In this document: positions 52,585 through 61,906 of the stretch, piece by piece
Layout of the letters: each line of letters opens with the position of its first letter
Position numbering within the stretch: the first letter of the stretch is position 1
Assembly: GCA_015654675.1 (NCBI GenBank)
Contig: JAATGM010000042.1
Coordinates: forward strand, 1-64,000
Direction of reading: 5' to 3'
Origin: Planctomycetota bacterium
Lineage (GTDB): Bacteria > Planctomycetota > Phycisphaerae > UBA1845 > UTPLA1
DNA length: 64,000 nucleotides
Program-made: the position numbers and the translations under genes
Notes under the pieces: generated by a model
The model's input: only the letters and a program-made list of their open reading frames with translations
What the model was told of the DNA's origin: nothing
Databases searched by the model: none

Positions 52585-53232
52585 GTGCTGAATTGGATGG
52601 GCTATCTCAAGTTCTTCGTCGCCCTGGTTGGCATCGCCAACCCGATCGGCGGAGTCCCCATCTTTCTCGCCCTCACCGCGGGTCAGAGCAAACAGCAACT
52701 AAGCCGTACCGCCCGACGCGCCGCCCAGACGGTCGCGGGTGTCCTCATCGTCTCCGCCGTCGCCGGCCAGCTCATCCTCAAGCTCTTCAGCATCAGCATC
52801 CCCGCCTTCCGGATCGCCGGCGGCATTCTGATCCTGCTCATGTCGATCGACATGCTCCTCGCCCGCGTCGGCCGGGCCAAACAAACCCCCGAGGAAGCCG
52901 AAGAAGCCGTTGACCGCGAAGCCCTGGGCGTCGTCCCGCTCGGCATGCCGATCATCGCCGGCCCCGCATCGATCAGCACCGTCATCCTCTACACGCAGCA
53001 ATCAACGAACTGGCGGCACGTCGTGGCCGTTTGTGCCGTCGCCTGTCTCGTCGCAATCGTCGTCTGGATCGCGCTTCGATCATCAGAGTGGACCGAACGG
53101 ATGCTCGGCCAGACAGGCGTCAACATTTTCACGCGCATCATGGGCCTGATTCTGGCCGCAGTCGGCGTCGAGTTCGTGACTTCCGGCCTCGGCGAGCTCT
53201 TCCCGGCCCTCTTGAAATCAGGAGCGGCATAA
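52585..53232 (+). CDS. MarC family integral membrane protein
   Basis: The 215-residue membrane protein has six hydrophobic segments and matches the MarC/UPF0056 family: the N-terminal VALVGIANPIGGVPIFLALT, the FRIAGGILILLMSIDML block, LGVVPLGMPIIAGPASISTV and MGLILAAVGVEFV are typical. The family is of unknown function. GTG 52585 begins six bases after the phosphoesterase stop. Confidence 0.9.
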   Translation: MLNWMGYLKFFVALVGIANPIGGVPIFLALTAGQSKQQLSRTARRAAQTVAGVLIVSAVAGQLILKLFSISIPAFRIAGGILILLMSIDMLLARVGRAKQTPEEAEEAVDREALGVVPLGMPIIAGPASISTVILYTQQSTNWRHVVAVCAVACLVAIVVWIALRSSEWTERMLGQTGVNIFTRIMGLILAAVGVEFVTSGLGELFPALLKSGAA

Positions 53233-53408
53233 TCGAGATGTGTGCTGTCAACCACAACTTCGCCCCCGCAGTGCAACGCTGCACGCGCCGCCCCACGATC
53301 GCTCACGAGCCGGCGATTCTAATTGACACGCATCTTCGAGATTCCTATTCTGAGACCCTCGCAGTCGCAGACGCGTCCCGCGCGTCGCCGGATCAAGGAG
53401 GACAGGGA

Positions 53409-54017
53409 ATGAAGAAGCTGCTCACCACATTTGTTCTTGCATCGCTGGCTGTCACCACGCCCGCGTTTTCCGCCATCACCATCGAGGCGTTCGGTACGGT
53501 CGCGGACAATTCGCTCGGCAGCGGACCGTGGGCCGCCGCCCAGATCGGCGACCCCGCGCATGTCATCTTTCAGGTTCCCGATACCGGCTTTGTCATCGAC
53601 CCAGGCCACTCCGAGAGCTACGAGCTCGACCGCCCCACTTTCTCAATGGAGGTCAATGGAATCCCCGTTGGTCTGCGATTGACCGGCATCGGCGTCACCG
53701 CGTTCGTCGGAAATGACTTTCCAGTCGCTGACGCCTTCGTGCTCGGGCCCGACTTCATCGCCATGACGCCGGGCAGCGGCTACAGCTTCAACTTCGAGCT
53801 TCACGACTCGACCGGCACCGCCTGGAACTCCGCTTCGCTCTCCGGTGACATCGGAACGTATGCAGCCGCGGCGTTCGACGACTACCTCTGGGGCGCCAAT
53901 AGTGAAAACGGCGGTCTCTCGATCGAGCTGAGCTCCTTCGTCATCGCCCCCGAGCCGACCACGCTCGCGCTGCTGGGCTTGGCCACCCTGGTCACGGCTC
54001 GCCGCCGGGCTCGCTGA
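53409..54017 (+). CDS. PEP-CTERM sorted exported protein
   Basis: The 202-residue protein has a signal peptide (KKLLTTFVLASLAVTTPAFS) and a C-terminal PEP-CTERM tail, APEPTTLALLGLATLVTARR, which targets proteins to the exosortase/archaeosortase-like system. The body is beta-rich with no known domain. ATG 53409 follows AAGGAGG; the frame is open from 53031 but upstream codons belong to marC in another frame. No exosortase is in the window. Confidence 0.85.
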   Translation: MKKLLTTFVLASLAVTTPAFSAITIEAFGTVADNSLGSGPWAAAQIGDPAHVIFQVPDTGFVIDPGHSESYELDRPTFSMEVNGIPVGLRLTGIGVTAFVGNDFPVADAFVLGPDFIAMTPGSGYSFNFELHDSTGTAWNSASLSGDIGTYAAAAFDDYLWGANSENGGLSIELSSFVIAPEPTTLALLGLATLVTARRRAR

Positions 54018-54023
54018 TACCGA

Positions 54024-55241
54024 CTACTTCTTCGGCTGGTCAGCCAATCCCAAGGCGCGCGTCGCCCAACGTACCGTCGCGCCCGGAATGATCGCGCTCA
54101 CGACGACGACAAAGAACACCAGATCAAACGCATTGAGCGTGTCCTGCAGCTCCGGCGACTGCCCGGGCGCTTGCAGCACCGGCATCGTCGCCAGGATGAT
54201 CGGCACCGCCCCGCGTAACCCCACCCACGAGATGTAGACGACCTCGCGCAGCGAGAATCGGAAGGGTATCAAGCACAACGACACCACCACCGGCCGCGCC
54301 ACAAACGCCAGCCAGAGCGCCAGTGCAGTTCCGGTGATCGCAACGCGCGGAAGCTGCTTCGGAAAGATAAGCAACCCCAGCATCAGAAACATCAATACCT
54401 GCGCTAGCCATGCAATCGATTCCTGAACCCGCGCCAGGTTTCGCCGTTGCCGCACTCGCCCGTTTCCGACGACGATCCCGGCCAGATAGACCGCGAGAAA
54501 CCCGCTTCCACCCAGCTTCGTTGCTCCGCCATACGTAACGAGCGCGATGGCCAGCGACATGGCCGGCACCAGCGCCGTCGTCGCGGGCTGTGTGATTCGC
54601 AGGAGCATCTGGCCGATGAGCCCGGCCCCGATTCCCGCCGCCGCCCCGAGTACCAGCTGATAGGCGATGGCTCCCAGCAGCGGTAGATGCACGTCGGCCG
54701 GGTGCAGCAGATGGAGAGTCGCCGCCGTGGTCAGAATGACCGCGACCGGGTCGTTCAATCCGCTCTCAAGCTCAAGCGTCAGTCCGACGCGCCGGCGCAG
54801 TGGCACGCCCTGCAACACCGCGAACACCGCAGCGGCATCGGTCGATGACATGATCGCACCGACCAGCAACGCTTCTTTCCAGGCAAGCCCGAGGAATCGC
54901 GCACCAGCGGCCGTCAGTCCGGCGATGCCCACCACGCCAAACGTCGCCAATACCGAGGCCGGCAGGAACGCCCCGCGCACTCGCGCCAGCGATGTGTTGA
55001 ATCCGCCGGCATATAGAATCACGACCAGCGCCAGCGTCCCGAAGATGTAAGCAAGGTCGTAACGCTCGAACGGAATTCGCCCCGGACCGTCCGAACCCGC
55101 CAGCATCCCAATGACCAGAAAGATGAGCGCGATCGGCACGCCAAATCGCGTCGTCAGCCGGCTCAGCATGCAGCTCACGCCGAGCAGCGCGCCGCCGATC
55201 AGCAGTGCAATAGCCGTCAGGTCTGGAACGTCCTCAAACAT
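54024..55241 (-). CDS. cation:proton antiporter, CPA1/NhaP-like
   Basis: The 405-residue membrane protein has about twelve helices and the hallmark motifs of the monovalent cation:proton antiporter family: RFGVPIALIFLVIGMLAGSD, IMSSTDAAAVFAVLQGVPLR, ELESGLNDPVAVILTTAATL and YISWVGLRGAVPIILATMPV. The ND pair in SGLNDP is the ion-binding site. It lacks the C-terminal TrkA-C domain of NhaP2. Sodium or potassium exchange for protons is expected. Confidence 0.9.
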   Translation of the reverse strand: MFEDVPDLTAIALLIGGALLGVSCMLSRLTTRFGVPIALIFLVIGMLAGSDGPGRIPFERYDLAYIFGTLALVVILYAGGFNTSLARVRGAFLPASVLATFGVVGIAGLTAAGARFLGLAWKEALLVGAIMSSTDAAAVFAVLQGVPLRRRVGLTLELESGLNDPVAVILTTAATLHLLHPADVHLPLLGAIAYQLVLGAAAGIGAGLIGQMLLRITQPATTALVPAMSLAIALVTYGGATKLGGSGFLAVYLAGIVVGNGRVRQRRNLARVQESIAWLAQVLMFLMLGLLIFPKQLPRVAITGTALALWLAFVARPVVVSLCLIPFRFSLREVVYISWVGLRGAVPIILATMPVLQAPGQSPELQDTLNAFDLVFFVVVVSAIIPGATVRWATRALGLADQPKK

Positions 55242-55298
55242 GCGGCGCGTAGACGAACGCCTAATTCGTCTGAGGTCAAAGCGCGTTTGAAAGGATTG

Positions 55299-56468
55299 CT
55301 ACTCGGTTGGCCGGAAGAGGGCGATGCTCGCCGTGTGGCCATGGATGAAGTTCTTGCTGCCGACCGGCCCGAACTCACCGGCGCAGAAGAAACCAGCGAT
55401 CGGAACATCTCCCACGCCAGCCCGCAGAGCCGAAATGTCGTGATTGGGTTGCTCAAAAAGCCGCGTTCCCCGGCCATTGCAGTTGAACAATAGCGCACCA
55501 GCCGGAGGCGGCTGTCGATGGCTGGCGAGCAGCTTCCGCAGGTCTTCCTCGGCTGTCTTGGCGTCCCGCACATGGAATTGAATCGTTCGACCGACCCGCG
55601 CGTAATCACCGATCATCAACGAACCGGTCCGCTGATCCGCCCCGATCATGTTGCGAATCAGGAAATCGCCGCGGCCAAACTCATCCTTGTATTCACTGAT
55701 GGCCGTCCCGACGAAAATCCCCTGTTGCATCAGCTTCTTCTCTTCGTCGTTCGCGGTCGTAAAGACCTCATTCAGCATCTGCATGGCCGGCTTGCCCCCA
55801 AGCAGCTTGATGACATTTTGCTCGGCCGATGTAATCACGAACGGCCGACCGATGGGCCGGCAACCCTGCGAAACAATCGTCTCGACCATTAATGATCCGC
55901 TCAGCGCGATTCCAACCGCACCCTCGTCGTAACATTCATCATCGCAAACCAGTCGAACCTGACCGGCCGCGTCCGCCCCGCTGGCCATTCCGCCGACGAC
56001 CGGGACACCCGCAAAGTGCTCCGTCACGGCATTCAGAAAATTAACAATATGAAAGCTGAACGGGTCAGCCAGCACGATGAACGTCAATCCAGGGGTGGGT
56101 CGCACGTCGAGCAAGTCCTGAAACTCCTCGACAGTGCTAACCTCTTCAAAGCTCTCCTGGTCGATTCGAAAGGGCTGAACATTGACGTTCGGCAGGTGCG
56201 CGAGCCAAAGCGCCATGGCTGGTTCACGTTCGATTTCGCCTTGGGGACCGATGATCCCTTCGCCCGTGCAGCCGATCAGATGGTCTGTCTCGGTTCTGAT
56301 TCGAATCCGCTCGGCGGCGTCCGCGAATTCGTCCTCGAAGTGGTTGGAAGCAAAAAACAAGGCGAGGTTTGGCTGCAGACCGGCCAGCGACGCCGAGGCA
56401 TTGTCGCAAATGGCCTCGACACCCTCCTTCCAACCGCTACAACGCGACACCGATGCGCCGATTTTCAT
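55299..56468 (-). CDS. FIST domain sensory protein
   Basis: The 389-residue soluble protein has FIST_N and FIST_C domains, thought to bind small ligands such as amino acids. Patterns: LALFFASNHFEDEFADAAER, LIGCTGEGIIGPQGEIER, GGMASGADAAGQVRLVCDDE, GVGDVPIAGFFCAGEFGPVG and FIHGHTASIALFRP. It carries no attached kinase, GGDEF or methyl-accepting domain, so it may work with a partner in trans. It is divergent from hflX. Confidence 0.9.
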   Translation of the reverse strand: MKIGASVSRCSGWKEGVEAICDNASASLAGLQPNLALFFASNHFEDEFADAAERIRIRTETDHLIGCTGEGIIGPQGEIEREPAMALWLAHLPNVNVQPFRIDQESFEEVSTVEEFQDLLDVRPTPGLTFIVLADPFSFHIVNFLNAVTEHFAGVPVVGGMASGADAAGQVRLVCDDECYDEGAVGIALSGSLMVETIVSQGCRPIGRPFVITSAEQNVIKLLGGKPAMQMLNEVFTTANDEEKKLMQQGIFVGTAISEYKDEFGRGDFLIRNMIGADQRTGSLMIGDYARVGRTIQFHVRDAKTAEEDLRKLLASHRQPPPAGALLFNCNGRGTRLFEQPNHDISALRAGVGDVPIAGFFCAGEFGPVGSKNFIHGHTASIALFRPTE

Positions 56469-56597
56469 GCCGGTAATCCCTTCCGTCCTCTACAATGGTA
56501 GACAGCAGGTGGACCCGCAGCCAAGCCGTATTCTATATTGCAGCGGAGCGGGACGTCGGGCAATAGCCGCTGTTAGGTTGGTCCGGATCGGAAGACT

Positions 56598-57929
56598 TTG
56601 AGCGACACGCCACGTAATCAAACCAGCGTTAGACAGGAACGCGCCGCGCTCGTCGGCCTGCTATTGCCGACCGACAAGGCGCCAAGCCGATACTGGGATC
56701 CGCTCGCGGAACTTGGCGCGCTCGCCGAGGCCGCCGGCGCGGACGTCGTCGATCGCGTCGTCCAGCGCCGCGACAAGATTTGCCCGGCCACCTACATCGG
56801 CAGCGGCAAGGTATTGGAATTGGCGGAACGCGTGATCGAAAAAGAGGCCGACGTGGTCATCTTCGACAACGACCTGTCGCCTTCTCAAATCCGCGAAATT
56901 GAAGAAGTGACGAAGCGCAAGGTCCTCGATCGGACCGAGTTGATCCTCGACATCTTCGCGTCACGGGCGCGCACCCATGCCGCGCGTCTTCAGGTCGAAC
57001 TGGCGCAGCTCGAATACACCGCTCCGCGCCTCCGCGGCATGTGGACCCACCTCGAACGCCAGGTCGGCGCCGCTGGCGGAAATTCGGCGGTGGGCGGCAT
57101 CGGCACGCGCGGGCCCGGCGAACGGCAGATCGAAATCGATCGCCGGATCGTCCAAAAGCGAATGAGTTTCTTGAAGGAACAGCTCCAGCAAATCGATGCA
57201 CGCAAGCTGCGCGAGGTTCGCAGCCGCGGGGAGCATTTCACGGTCTGCCTCGTGGGCTACACGAATGCCGGCAAGAGCACGCTGATGAATGCTCTGACCG
57301 ACGCCGGAGCGCTGGTCGAGAACAAGCTGTTCGCAACGCTCGATACGCTCACGCGCAAATGGACACTTTCAGGCGGACAGACCGCGCTGCTCTCCGACAC
57401 CGTCGGGTTCGTCCGCGATTTGCCTCACCACGTTGTCGCGTCGTTTCGGGCTACCCTGGAAGAGACGATTCACGCCGATTTACTCTTACACGTCGTCGAC
57501 TCGACTGCTCCGGATGCCCAGGCACAGATAGCTGCGGTCGAAGCGGTTCTGGCCGAGCTGGGCTGTGCCGAATCGCCGACCCTGCTTGTTCTGAATAAAG
57601 TGGACGCCGTCGCCGATCCGGCGGCATTGTCCGTGCTTCGCCTTCAATTCCCCGAAGCGGTCGAAATCTCTGCCCGGGCCGGCATTGGAATCGATCTGCT
57701 GACCGAGCGCGTCGCCGCACAGATGCGCGGGCGATACGCACTGGTCGAGGTCGAGGCCGACGCCGGCAACGGCAAACTGCTTGCCTACGTCAACCGCCAC
57801 GCGCACGTAATGAGTCGGCAATATCTGGATGGCCTGGTCCGTCTGTCGCTGCGAGTGTCTCCCGGGGAAGTTCCGAGAATCTGCGACATGGGCGCCCGCC
57901 TCGTGTCATCTGACGCACCTGCGAACTAG
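56598..57929 (+). CDS. hflX: HflX family ribosome-associated GTPase
   Basis: HflX binds stalled ribosomes and uses GTP to split them. The 443-residue protein has the N-terminal domain with YIGSGKVLELAERVIEKE, the conserved ERQIEIDRRIVQKRM linker with GTRGPGE and the G domain with GYTNAGKSTLMNALT, DTVGFVRDLPH and VLNKVDAVAD. Start TTG 56598 after GGAAG is tentative. The C-terminus ends with a domain typical for the family. It is divergent from the FIST gene. Confidence 0.95.
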   Translation: MSDTPRNQTSVRQERAALVGLLLPTDKAPSRYWDPLAELGALAEAAGADVVDRVVQRRDKICPATYIGSGKVLELAERVIEKEADVVIFDNDLSPSQIREIEEVTKRKVLDRTELILDIFASRARTHAARLQVELAQLEYTAPRLRGMWTHLERQVGAAGGNSAVGGIGTRGPGERQIEIDRRIVQKRMSFLKEQLQQIDARKLREVRSRGEHFTVCLVGYTNAGKSTLMNALTDAGALVENKLFATLDTLTRKWTLSGGQTALLSDTVGFVRDLPHHVVASFRATLEETIHADLLLHVVDSTAPDAQAQIAAVEAVLAELGCAESPTLLVLNKVDAVADPAALSVLRLQFPEAVEISARAGIGIDLLTERVAAQMRGRYALVEVEADAGNGKLLAYVNRHAHVMSRQYLDGLVRLSLRVSPGEVPRICDMGARLVSSDAPAN

Positions 57930-58083
57930 CCACCGGTCCAAAGCGCAATCACTGCCCCCGAGCGTAAGTGACATTTCCGATTTCGCATCTCAAGCATGGT
58001 CCGCAAAGGTCCGACCCACTTGGTGAGGACCGGCCTCGCCAACCGACTCAAATCGGGCACGGTCCGCCTCGGTGGGCCCATTC

Positions 58084-58794
58084 ATGCAATACGCCATCGA
58101 TATCAGCGAGCGACAGTCGCGCAGAGTGCTGGAACAAGGCGTGCGGATGCAGTCGCAGCTCTTGATTGAGCCGGTCGGCATTCCTGAGCGCACCATCCTC
58201 GGGTTCATCGCCTCGGGGGACTCCGATGTCCTCGTCGCGGAATTGACGGGCCCGCCACACCCATGGCTGCGCGAGCTGGTCGGCCGCAATGCCGGCGTCC
58301 AGCTTTTCCAGGAAGAGCGGTACCTCTTCAACAGCAAGATTCTGGGCGGCCCAACCTGGCATGAAGGCGAACAGATCACCCTTCAGTCCCCGCGCGTGCT
58401 CCAGGTCATGCAGCGCCGCCGATTCTGGCGGGCCAAGCTGGCACCATCCTCGATGGTCAATCTCCATTGGAACACGAACAGCCGGGCGCTTCACACGAAT
58501 GGTCCGTTGCTCAACGTGAGCAGCGAAGGGCTCGCGTGCAAGCTTGATGCCGGCGCTGCGCAATCCATCGGAATCGGCGGGCGGGTTCGCGCCGAGTTCA
58601 AAATCCCGCAATCCTCCAGTATTTTCCGATTCGAAGCCGTCATTCGAAACTGCTCGCCGGCCAGCGACGAGTCGTGGATTCTCGGTATGGAATTTCTGAC
58701 CGACGGAGACGAGGCACAGAGTGCCGCCCAGCAGCGCTTGCGCGATCTTCTCTATCAGTCGCGAATGGCCGAGTGCGAGGCCTCGTCAAAATGA
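58084..58794 (+). CDS. PilZ domain protein, YcgR-like
   Basis: The 236-residue protein has a YcgR-like N-terminal half (GNAGVQLFQEERYLF-type, residues about 70-90) and a C-terminal PilZ domain. The c-di-GMP motif RxxxR is seen as QRRRFWRAKL and the second motif as NVSSEGLACKL, a variant of DxSxxG. It should bind cyclic di-GMP and may affect motility or surface polymers. ATG 58084 is preferred to the GTG at 58072. It overlaps the next PilZ gene by four bases. Confidence 0.8.
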   Translation: MQYAIDISERQSRRVLEQGVRMQSQLLIEPVGIPERTILGFIASGDSDVLVAELTGPPHPWLRELVGRNAGVQLFQEERYLFNSKILGGPTWHEGEQITLQSPRVLQVMQRRRFWRAKLAPSSMVNLHWNTNSRALHTNGPLLNVSSEGLACKLDAGAAQSIGIGGRVRAEFKIPQSSSIFRFEAVIRNCSPASDESWILGMEFLTDGDEAQSAAQQRLRDLLYQSRMAECEASSK

Positions 58795-59564
58795 GCGATC
58801 AAGCAACGATCAACCACGCCGTCCGAAATCGAATCCTGCAGTGGGCGGTGCGCCGGCACGAACAGGTCAGTCTTACATTTCAGCGCGACGGCGATTGGAT
58901 CATCGGTCGGTCCAATCTCCTGTGGCTCGATGAGGCCTCGGAAAACCTCGGCGTCGCCTACCCCTCATTCGCCGCGCACGCCGCACCGCTCGAGATTTCG
59001 CATGGCGAATCGCTTGGAGTGTCGTTTCGTCGCGGACACAAGAAGTGCGTGTTCTCGTCGCGCGTCACAGCGCGGCAGCAGGGCGCCGACGGAATCGCGC
59101 ACCTGGCGCTGGCGTGCCCTGACGAGTTGCACGAATACCAGCGCCGTGCCTATCAGCGCGCGACGGTTCCACCCGGGCGCCGCATCCCCGTCCTCGTGCT
59201 CCGCAGCGATGAATCAAAACAACTTCTCTGTGCTGGCGACGTGCGCGACATTTCTGCCGGCGGCACGCAAATCGAACTGGACGCGCCCTACGACGCACAC
59301 ATGCGCGTCGGCGATGCCATTCGCCTCGAAATGACCCCCGATCCCCGGAGCCCGGCCCTCGTACTACCCGGCGTGTTCAGACATGCCAGCGCCCTGGCGT
59401 CGGGAAAAATCGCGATTGGAATACAGTTTCGCGGACTGGAAGCGAGCCGGGACGGCCACGTCGTCTTGTCGCTGATTTCCCGGCTCGTCAGTGACTTTCG
59501 CGGTCCCGCCAACCGCCGGACTCCCGCGGAGCAAGCAAACGAAATCCCGGAGCATGAGGGGTAA
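58791..59564 (+). CDS. PilZ domain protein, YcgR-like
   Basis: The 257-residue protein has the same layout as the gene before it. The RxxxR motif is present in YQRRAYQRATV, and DISAGGTQIEL is a full DxSxxG motif. Its ATG at 58791 overlaps the TGA of the previous gene (ATGA). The pair differ in sequence and appear to be old duplicates that may make different c-di-GMP responses. The C-terminal end is a short disordered tail. Confidence 0.8.
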   Translation: MSDQATINHAVRNRILQWAVRRHEQVSLTFQRDGDWIIGRSNLLWLDEASENLGVAYPSFAAHAAPLEISHGESLGVSFRRGHKKCVFSSRVTARQQGADGIAHLALACPDELHEYQRRAYQRATVPPGRRIPVLVLRSDESKQLLCAGDVRDISAGGTQIELDAPYDAHMRVGDAIRLEMTPDPRSPALVLPGVFRHASALASGKIAIGIQFRGLEASRDGHVVLSLISRLVSDFRGPANRRTPAEQANEIPEHEG

Positions 59565-59601
59565 AAAAAAGAAGGACCCGAGCTCGCCGTTACTCGGATC
59601 C
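59563..59601 (-). terminator. rho-independent terminator on the minus strand
   Basis: GGATCCGAG (59601-59593) pairs with CTCGGGTCC (59582-59574) with one G-U, followed by TTCTTTTTTTT. It faces the end of the plus-strand PilZ gene and probably ends the transcript of the possible small RNA. Confidence 0.7.
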
Positions 59602-59700
59602 TCCGTATCAGGCTGCCCCGCTAACAGCGGGAGACCCACAGCCTCGTTCGATGTATCGTCCTTAGCCAATCGCTCCTTGAAGCCGCCGGCGCGTTCGGCC
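59563..59700 (-). ncRNA. possible small structured RNA with terminator
   Basis: On the minus strand the DNA reads a nested hairpin (outer GGCTG/CAGCC at 59643-59611, inner CCCGC/GCGGG) and then a terminator stem GGATCCGAG...CTCGGGTCC with TTCTTTTTTTT (59573-59563). There is no gene on this strand to which it would belong. A 5' boundary and promoter were not identified, and a small unrecognised ORF is possible. The plus-strand PilZ gene ends immediately next to it. Confidence 0.3.
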
Positions 59701-59850
59701 AACTTCAACGGCAGTCGCTGCGCCGTCCGAGTAATTTCTGCCTAGCGCGACGGCAGCGAATTAATTCTCGGACCGGATTGACGCACGTTTTTTCAAATCG
59801 GATGATGAACGAGCGGGCGTTCTTTTCGTAGCGCCAATCGGAGCCATCTG

Positions 59851-60402
59851 ATGCGACGTAATTCCCTTCTTTTGATCCCGATCATTTGGATGCTGGCCGG
59901 TGGCTGCGAGAAACAGCCCGAGTTGCCGCCCGAGCTTCGTCAGGCCGAAGACCAAGCGCCAAACGTAGGTTTCACCGCCACGCTCAATGGACCGGAGCGC
60001 CTGGTGCTCGCAAACGTGTCATTGCAGTTTGGCCCCGGCGGAGACAGCGACTCGTCCGTGACGCTCTCCGGCCGCGGAGCTTCGGATGAGGCGATCGTGC
60101 TTTCAGCAAACGCAAAGCCCCGAAAAGGAGCTGCTACGATGCCCGGCGATCCTCTAACCAGCCGCAGCTTCGAGGTGACGGGGCCGGGCAAGACATGGCT
60201 CGGACCTACCGACGGGATCCGATCGATGCGTTCGCGGTATCAGGCGGAGACCGCCACAATTATCATCGATCGCGTCAACGGCGATGCCGCGACTGGCCGA
60301 ATCGAAGGCAAGTTTTGGCGTTTCGATCGACGCGACCCGGGGCTGCGCCCCCCCACGCCGGAGCAATTCGCCGGCTCGTTTACAGCGAAGATCATCCGCT
60401 GA
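59851..60402 (+). CDS. lipoprotein of unknown function
   Basis: The 183-residue protein has a signal peptide with lipobox MLAGGC (Cys19) and is predicted to be lipid-anchored. The body is beta-rich with FTATLNGPERLVLANVSLQF and a basic stretch SRSFEVTGPGKTW. No domain is recognised. It overlaps by 11 bases the convergent DUF2238 gene. Confidence 0.65.
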   Translation: MRRNSLLLIPIIWMLAGGCEKQPELPPELRQAEDQAPNVGFTATLNGPERLVLANVSLQFGPGGDSDSSVTLSGRGASDEAIVLSANAKPRKGAATMPGDPLTSRSFEVTGPGKTWLGPTDGIRSMRSRYQAETATIIIDRVNGDAATGRIEGKFWRFDRRDPGLRPPTPEQFAGSFTAKIIR

Positions 60403-61039
60403 TTCTCGAAAGTTCCAAACGGCGAAGTTCCCGATCGTGCGCGTGGCGCAACGCGACCTGCGAAGCCACGGCACCGCAAAGCGCTAGAAGCATGTCCCAC
60501 TGGGTGTCCCACGGATCGCCTTGCGTTCCCAGAAAGGCCTCCGCTGCAGTGCCAGTCGCGACCGCAACCCACCATTCGATCAATTCATAAAACGCGCTGA
60601 TGGCGAGGCAGACACAACACACCAGGACGAATAGCCATTTGCCGGGCCGAAGCGGTGACGTGCGGAGCAGTAACTCGCGTGACACAATTGCCGGAAAGAA
60701 ACCCTGCGCAACGTGACCGAGGCGATCAAAATGATTTCGCGACAAATGAAACGTGTCCCGTAGCCAATTGAACAACGGCACTTCGGCGTAGGTATAGTGG
60801 CCTCCGACAAGCAGAATCGCGGCGTGCAGCCAGATGCAGACATACGCGAGTCGCGTGAGCGGGAAACGCGAGCAGGTCGAGAGGAGCACCACCGCCGCGG
60901 CGATTGCCGGCGCAACTTCAAGCCACCAGGTCAACCGGTCGCGCGGGGCAATCGCCGACCAAACGAGGATCGCCACAAAGCTGATCAGTAATCCGAACTG
61001 AAGAAGACCATCGCGATCGTGGAACTTGGCAGCCGGCAT
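60392..61039 (-). CDS. DUF2238 family membrane protein (YjdF-like)
   Basis: The 215-residue membrane protein matches DUF2238: HYTYAEVPLFNWLRDTFHLS, RNHFDRLGHVAQGFFPAIVS and FLGTQGDPWDTQWDMLLALC are diagnostic. It has about six hydrophobic helices. Function unknown. ATG 61039 is preceded by a weak ribosome binding site. Confidence 0.88.
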   Translation of the reverse strand: MPAAKFHDRDGLLQFGLLISFVAILVWSAIAPRDRLTWWLEVAPAIAAAVVLLSTCSRFPLTRLAYVCIWLHAAILLVGGHYTYAEVPLFNWLRDTFHLSRNHFDRLGHVAQGFFPAIVSRELLLRTSPLRPGKWLFVLVCCVCLAISAFYELIEWWVAVATGTAAEAFLGTQGDPWDTQWDMLLALCGAVASQVALRHAHDRELRRLELSRISG

Positions 61040-61184
61040 TCCACCGGATGATACGGCGAATCCGCCCGGGATGAGTCTCGTAACTCGTGTGCATATCGAG
61101 AACTGCGCGGTTCAAACCATGCGTGTTCGCAAGTGTCCATTCATATAAGCAACGACGCCGACCGTTGCCACAAAGGAGAAGCAC

Positions 61185-61850
61185 ATGTTCGCGGACGGCA
61201 ATTTCAGCAGATCGCGGCGAATTGGCGTGCTGGCCACAATCCTTGGATTACTGACAGGGATTGAAGGTGCCCTGGGTGGCGAACAACGCCGTCCACCTCG
61301 ACCCGACGGGCGCGGCAGCATGCGCTGGATTGATCCAGTCTTTGAGACTCGATACCGCACGGTCGTCGATCCAGCCGTCTTCGAGACCCGCTCGGAGCGA
61401 ATCTGGATTGAGCCGCAATACCGGGAGCAGTCTGTGCGCGTTGTGGTTCCCGCCGTGTTTGAAGAGCAGACGCGTCGGGTCTGGCGCGAGCCGGTCGTTG
61501 AATACCGACCCATTGCGACCGCAGGGATCGGATTCAACGCAAAACGCATAGGAATTGCGATCGCTTGTGCAGCGCCCCAACCGGTCGTCGTCGTCCCCGG
61601 GCATTGGGAGAGCGTCTGTGAGCGTGTCTGCGTCCGTCCGGAGGCCGTTCGAATCGAGACGCAACGAGTCTGCGTTCAATCAGGACGATGGGAAGTTGTC
61701 GAGCGACGCATCTGCGTAAAGCCGGAATGCAGCCGCGTCGTTGCGGAACAGGTTTGCGTTGCTCCAGGACGGTGGACTTCGGACAACAATTGCGCCCCAC
61801 TAGCCAGCATCGGAACGGGATTTAACGTCAACTTCGCGTTCCGACGCTAA
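61185..61850 (+). CDS. exported protein with imperfect repeats
   Basis: The 221-residue protein has a signal peptide (GVLATILGLLTGIEGALG) and repeats based on PxVFExRxRxVVxPAVFExx: DPVFETRYRTVVDPAVFETR, EPQYREQSVRVVVPAVFEEQ and later CERVCVRPEAVRIETQRVCV, SGRWEVVERRICVKPECSRV. The second half adds several cysteines, each in a VCV or ICV context, so disulfides are probable. This kind of protein is not a known enzyme; a structural or envelope-coat role is possible. Confidence 0.65.
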   Translation: MFADGNFSRSRRIGVLATILGLLTGIEGALGGEQRRPPRPDGRGSMRWIDPVFETRYRTVVDPAVFETRSERIWIEPQYREQSVRVVVPAVFEEQTRRVWREPVVEYRPIATAGIGFNAKRIGIAIACAAPQPVVVVPGHWESVCERVCVRPEAVRIETQRVCVQSGRWEVVERRICVKPECSRVVAEQVCVAPGRWTSDNNCAPLASIGTGFNVNFAFRR

Positions 61851-61870
61851 CCTATCGATTCGAAGCATCG

Positions 61871-61906
61871 CGCCGGGCCGAGTTTTGAGACGAACTCGAC
61901 CCGGCG
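61871..61906 (+). terminator. strong hairpin after the repeat protein gene
   Basis: CGCCGGGCCGAGTT and AACTCGACCCGGCG pair over 14 bases with a single mismatch, around 8 bases. No T-run follows, so it may be a rho-type end, mRNA stabiliser or processing site rather than an intrinsic terminator. Confidence 0.5.

Noticed and set aside
59364-59708. minus-strand ORF of 114 codons overlapping the PilZ gene and the hairpins
   Set aside because: It mostly reads the complement of the PilZ gene and crosses the terminator; structured RNA explains the hairpins better.
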